Positions 5,207-5,693 of a stretch of DNA of 5,693 bases are shown piece after piece. Under the pieces are notes generated by a model. That model was not told where the DNA came from, did not search any database, and saw only the letters and a program-made list of their open reading frames with translations. Made by a program: the position numbers and the translations under genes. Source of the DNA: an uncultured Planctomycetota bacterium (GTDB taxonomy: Bacteria; Planctomycetota; UBA1135; GCA-002686595); assembly GCA_903829565.1 (NCBI GenBank), contig CAIKQM010000116.1, forward strand, positions 1-5,693. The letters run 5' to 3'. The stretch's first letter is position 1. Every line of letters begins with the position of its first letter.

Positions 5207-5693
5207 CGAACACACCCGCTCTCCCGTTGCCGCGCCGCGGCCTGCCGCCGCCTTTGGAGCTTGAGTGCATCGATGCGGTCGTACGTCCGGCTCTGGCCGA
5301 AGACACGGGCGCTGGTGACCTTACTTCGTTGCATGCGGTGCCGGTGGTCTCGCGCGCTCGCGCGACCTTGGTCGCCAAGCGCCCTGGAGTGCTGGCGGGA
5401 CTGGCCGTGTTCTTGCGTGCCTTTGAACTGTGCGATCCGACCTGTCGCGTGGAGGCCTTGATGGCGGATGGCGATGCGTTGCACAAGGGTGCTCGCGTGG
5501 CCACCATCGAAGGCTCCGCGCGCGCGCTGCTGACGGCCGAGCGCACGGCCTTGAACTTTGTGCAGCGTTTGTCGGGTGTGGCGACTCTGACGGCGCGTTG
5601 GGTGCTGATTGCGCATGAGGCCGGCATGCAGCCGGTCCGCATCCTAGATACGCGCAAGACGACTCCGGGCTTACGCACCTTGGAGAAGTACGC
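5203..5693 (+). CDS. nadC: Nicotinate-nucleotide pyrophosphorylase (carboxylating), N-terminal part
   Basis: NadC (quinolinate phosphoribosyltransferase) converts quinolinate and PRPP to nicotinate mononucleotide, CO2 and pyrophosphate in de novo NAD synthesis. The gene runs off the right edge with 163 complete codons visible, a bit over half of a usual protein of 280-300 residues. Motifs are LAEDTGAGDLTS (31-42), AKRPGVLAGL (58-67), TAERTALNFVQRLSGVATLT (111-130) and the substrate-binding ILDTRKTTPGLRTLEKY (147-163), including Arg114, Arg151, Lys152, Arg158 and Lys162. The first 15 or so residues are a Pro-rich lead before family similarity. ATG 5203 overlaps the stop of the ComEA-like gene (ATGA), and no strong Shine-Dalgarno sequence is seen nearby, so translational coupling is likely. 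There are no frameshifts or missing key residues in the part that can be read. Confidence 0.95.
   Translation, partial: MTNTPALPLPRRGLPPPLELECIDAVVRPALAEDTGAGDLTSLHAVPVVSRARATLVAKRPGVLAGLAVFLRAFELCDPTCRVEALMADGDALHKGARVATIEGSARALLTAERTALNFVQRLSGVATLTARWVLIAHEAGMQPVRILDTRKTTPGLRTLEKY

Noticed and set aside
1..5693. CRISPR arrays, insertion-sequence ends, tandem repeats, tRNA or rRNA genes
   Set aside because: No spaced direct repeats, transposase motifs, terminal inverted repeats or RNA-gene signatures were seen. Recurrent GCGCG strings are explained by base composition.

Overview
This is a compact, GC-rich (roughly 60-65% by eye) bacterial chromosome segment. It holds seven complete or nearly complete genes and two genes cut by the window edges. 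The host is a diderm (Gram-negative-type) bacterium. The evidence is a TolC/NodT-type outer-membrane factor with a lipobox, a periplasmic membrane-fusion adaptor and a second small lipoprotein. It makes isoprenoids by the MEP (non-mevalonate) pathway, because ispD and ispF are present. Leucine TTG codons are common for such a GC-rich genome. I cannot name the phylum; Myxococcota-, Planctomycetota- or Proteobacteria-like lineages would all fit. No mobile element, CRISPR array, tRNA or rRNA was seen.

Layout. (1) Bases 1-1778, + strand: the end of an efflux-pump operon, with the C-terminal part of a HlyD/DevB-like adaptor followed by a NodT-family outer-membrane lipoprotein channel (ATGA overlap). 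(2) Bases 1789-3159, - strand: an overlapping cluster ispD, a 60-residue lipoprotein, then ispF. It converges on the efflux operon with only 10 bp between stop codons. (3) Bases 3160-3206: a 47-bp divergent gap with a palindrome, the only place in the window where two transcription units start back to back. (4) Bases 3207-5693, + strand: ruvC, an unrecognised 300-residue protein, a membrane-anchored ComEA-like helix-hairpin-helix protein, then nadC running off the right edge. ruvC overlaps the unknown gene by 14 nt, and the ComEA-like gene overlaps nadC by 4 nt.

How they work together. The adaptor and outer-membrane factor form the periplasmic and outer-membrane parts of a tripartite exporter whose inner-membrane pump should lie just upstream of the window. 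IspD and IspF carry out steps 3 and 5 of the MEP pathway to isoprenoid precursors. RuvC resolves Holliday junctions; the unknown protein translated with it has a core faintly like a degenerate PD-(D/E)XK nuclease fold. NadC commits quinolinate to NAD synthesis.

The most interesting points are the tiny lipoprotein wedged by overlaps between ispD and ispF, and the unknown protein coupled to ruvC. Most of the rest is ordinary housekeeping sequence, and I do not see a clear new multi-gene system.
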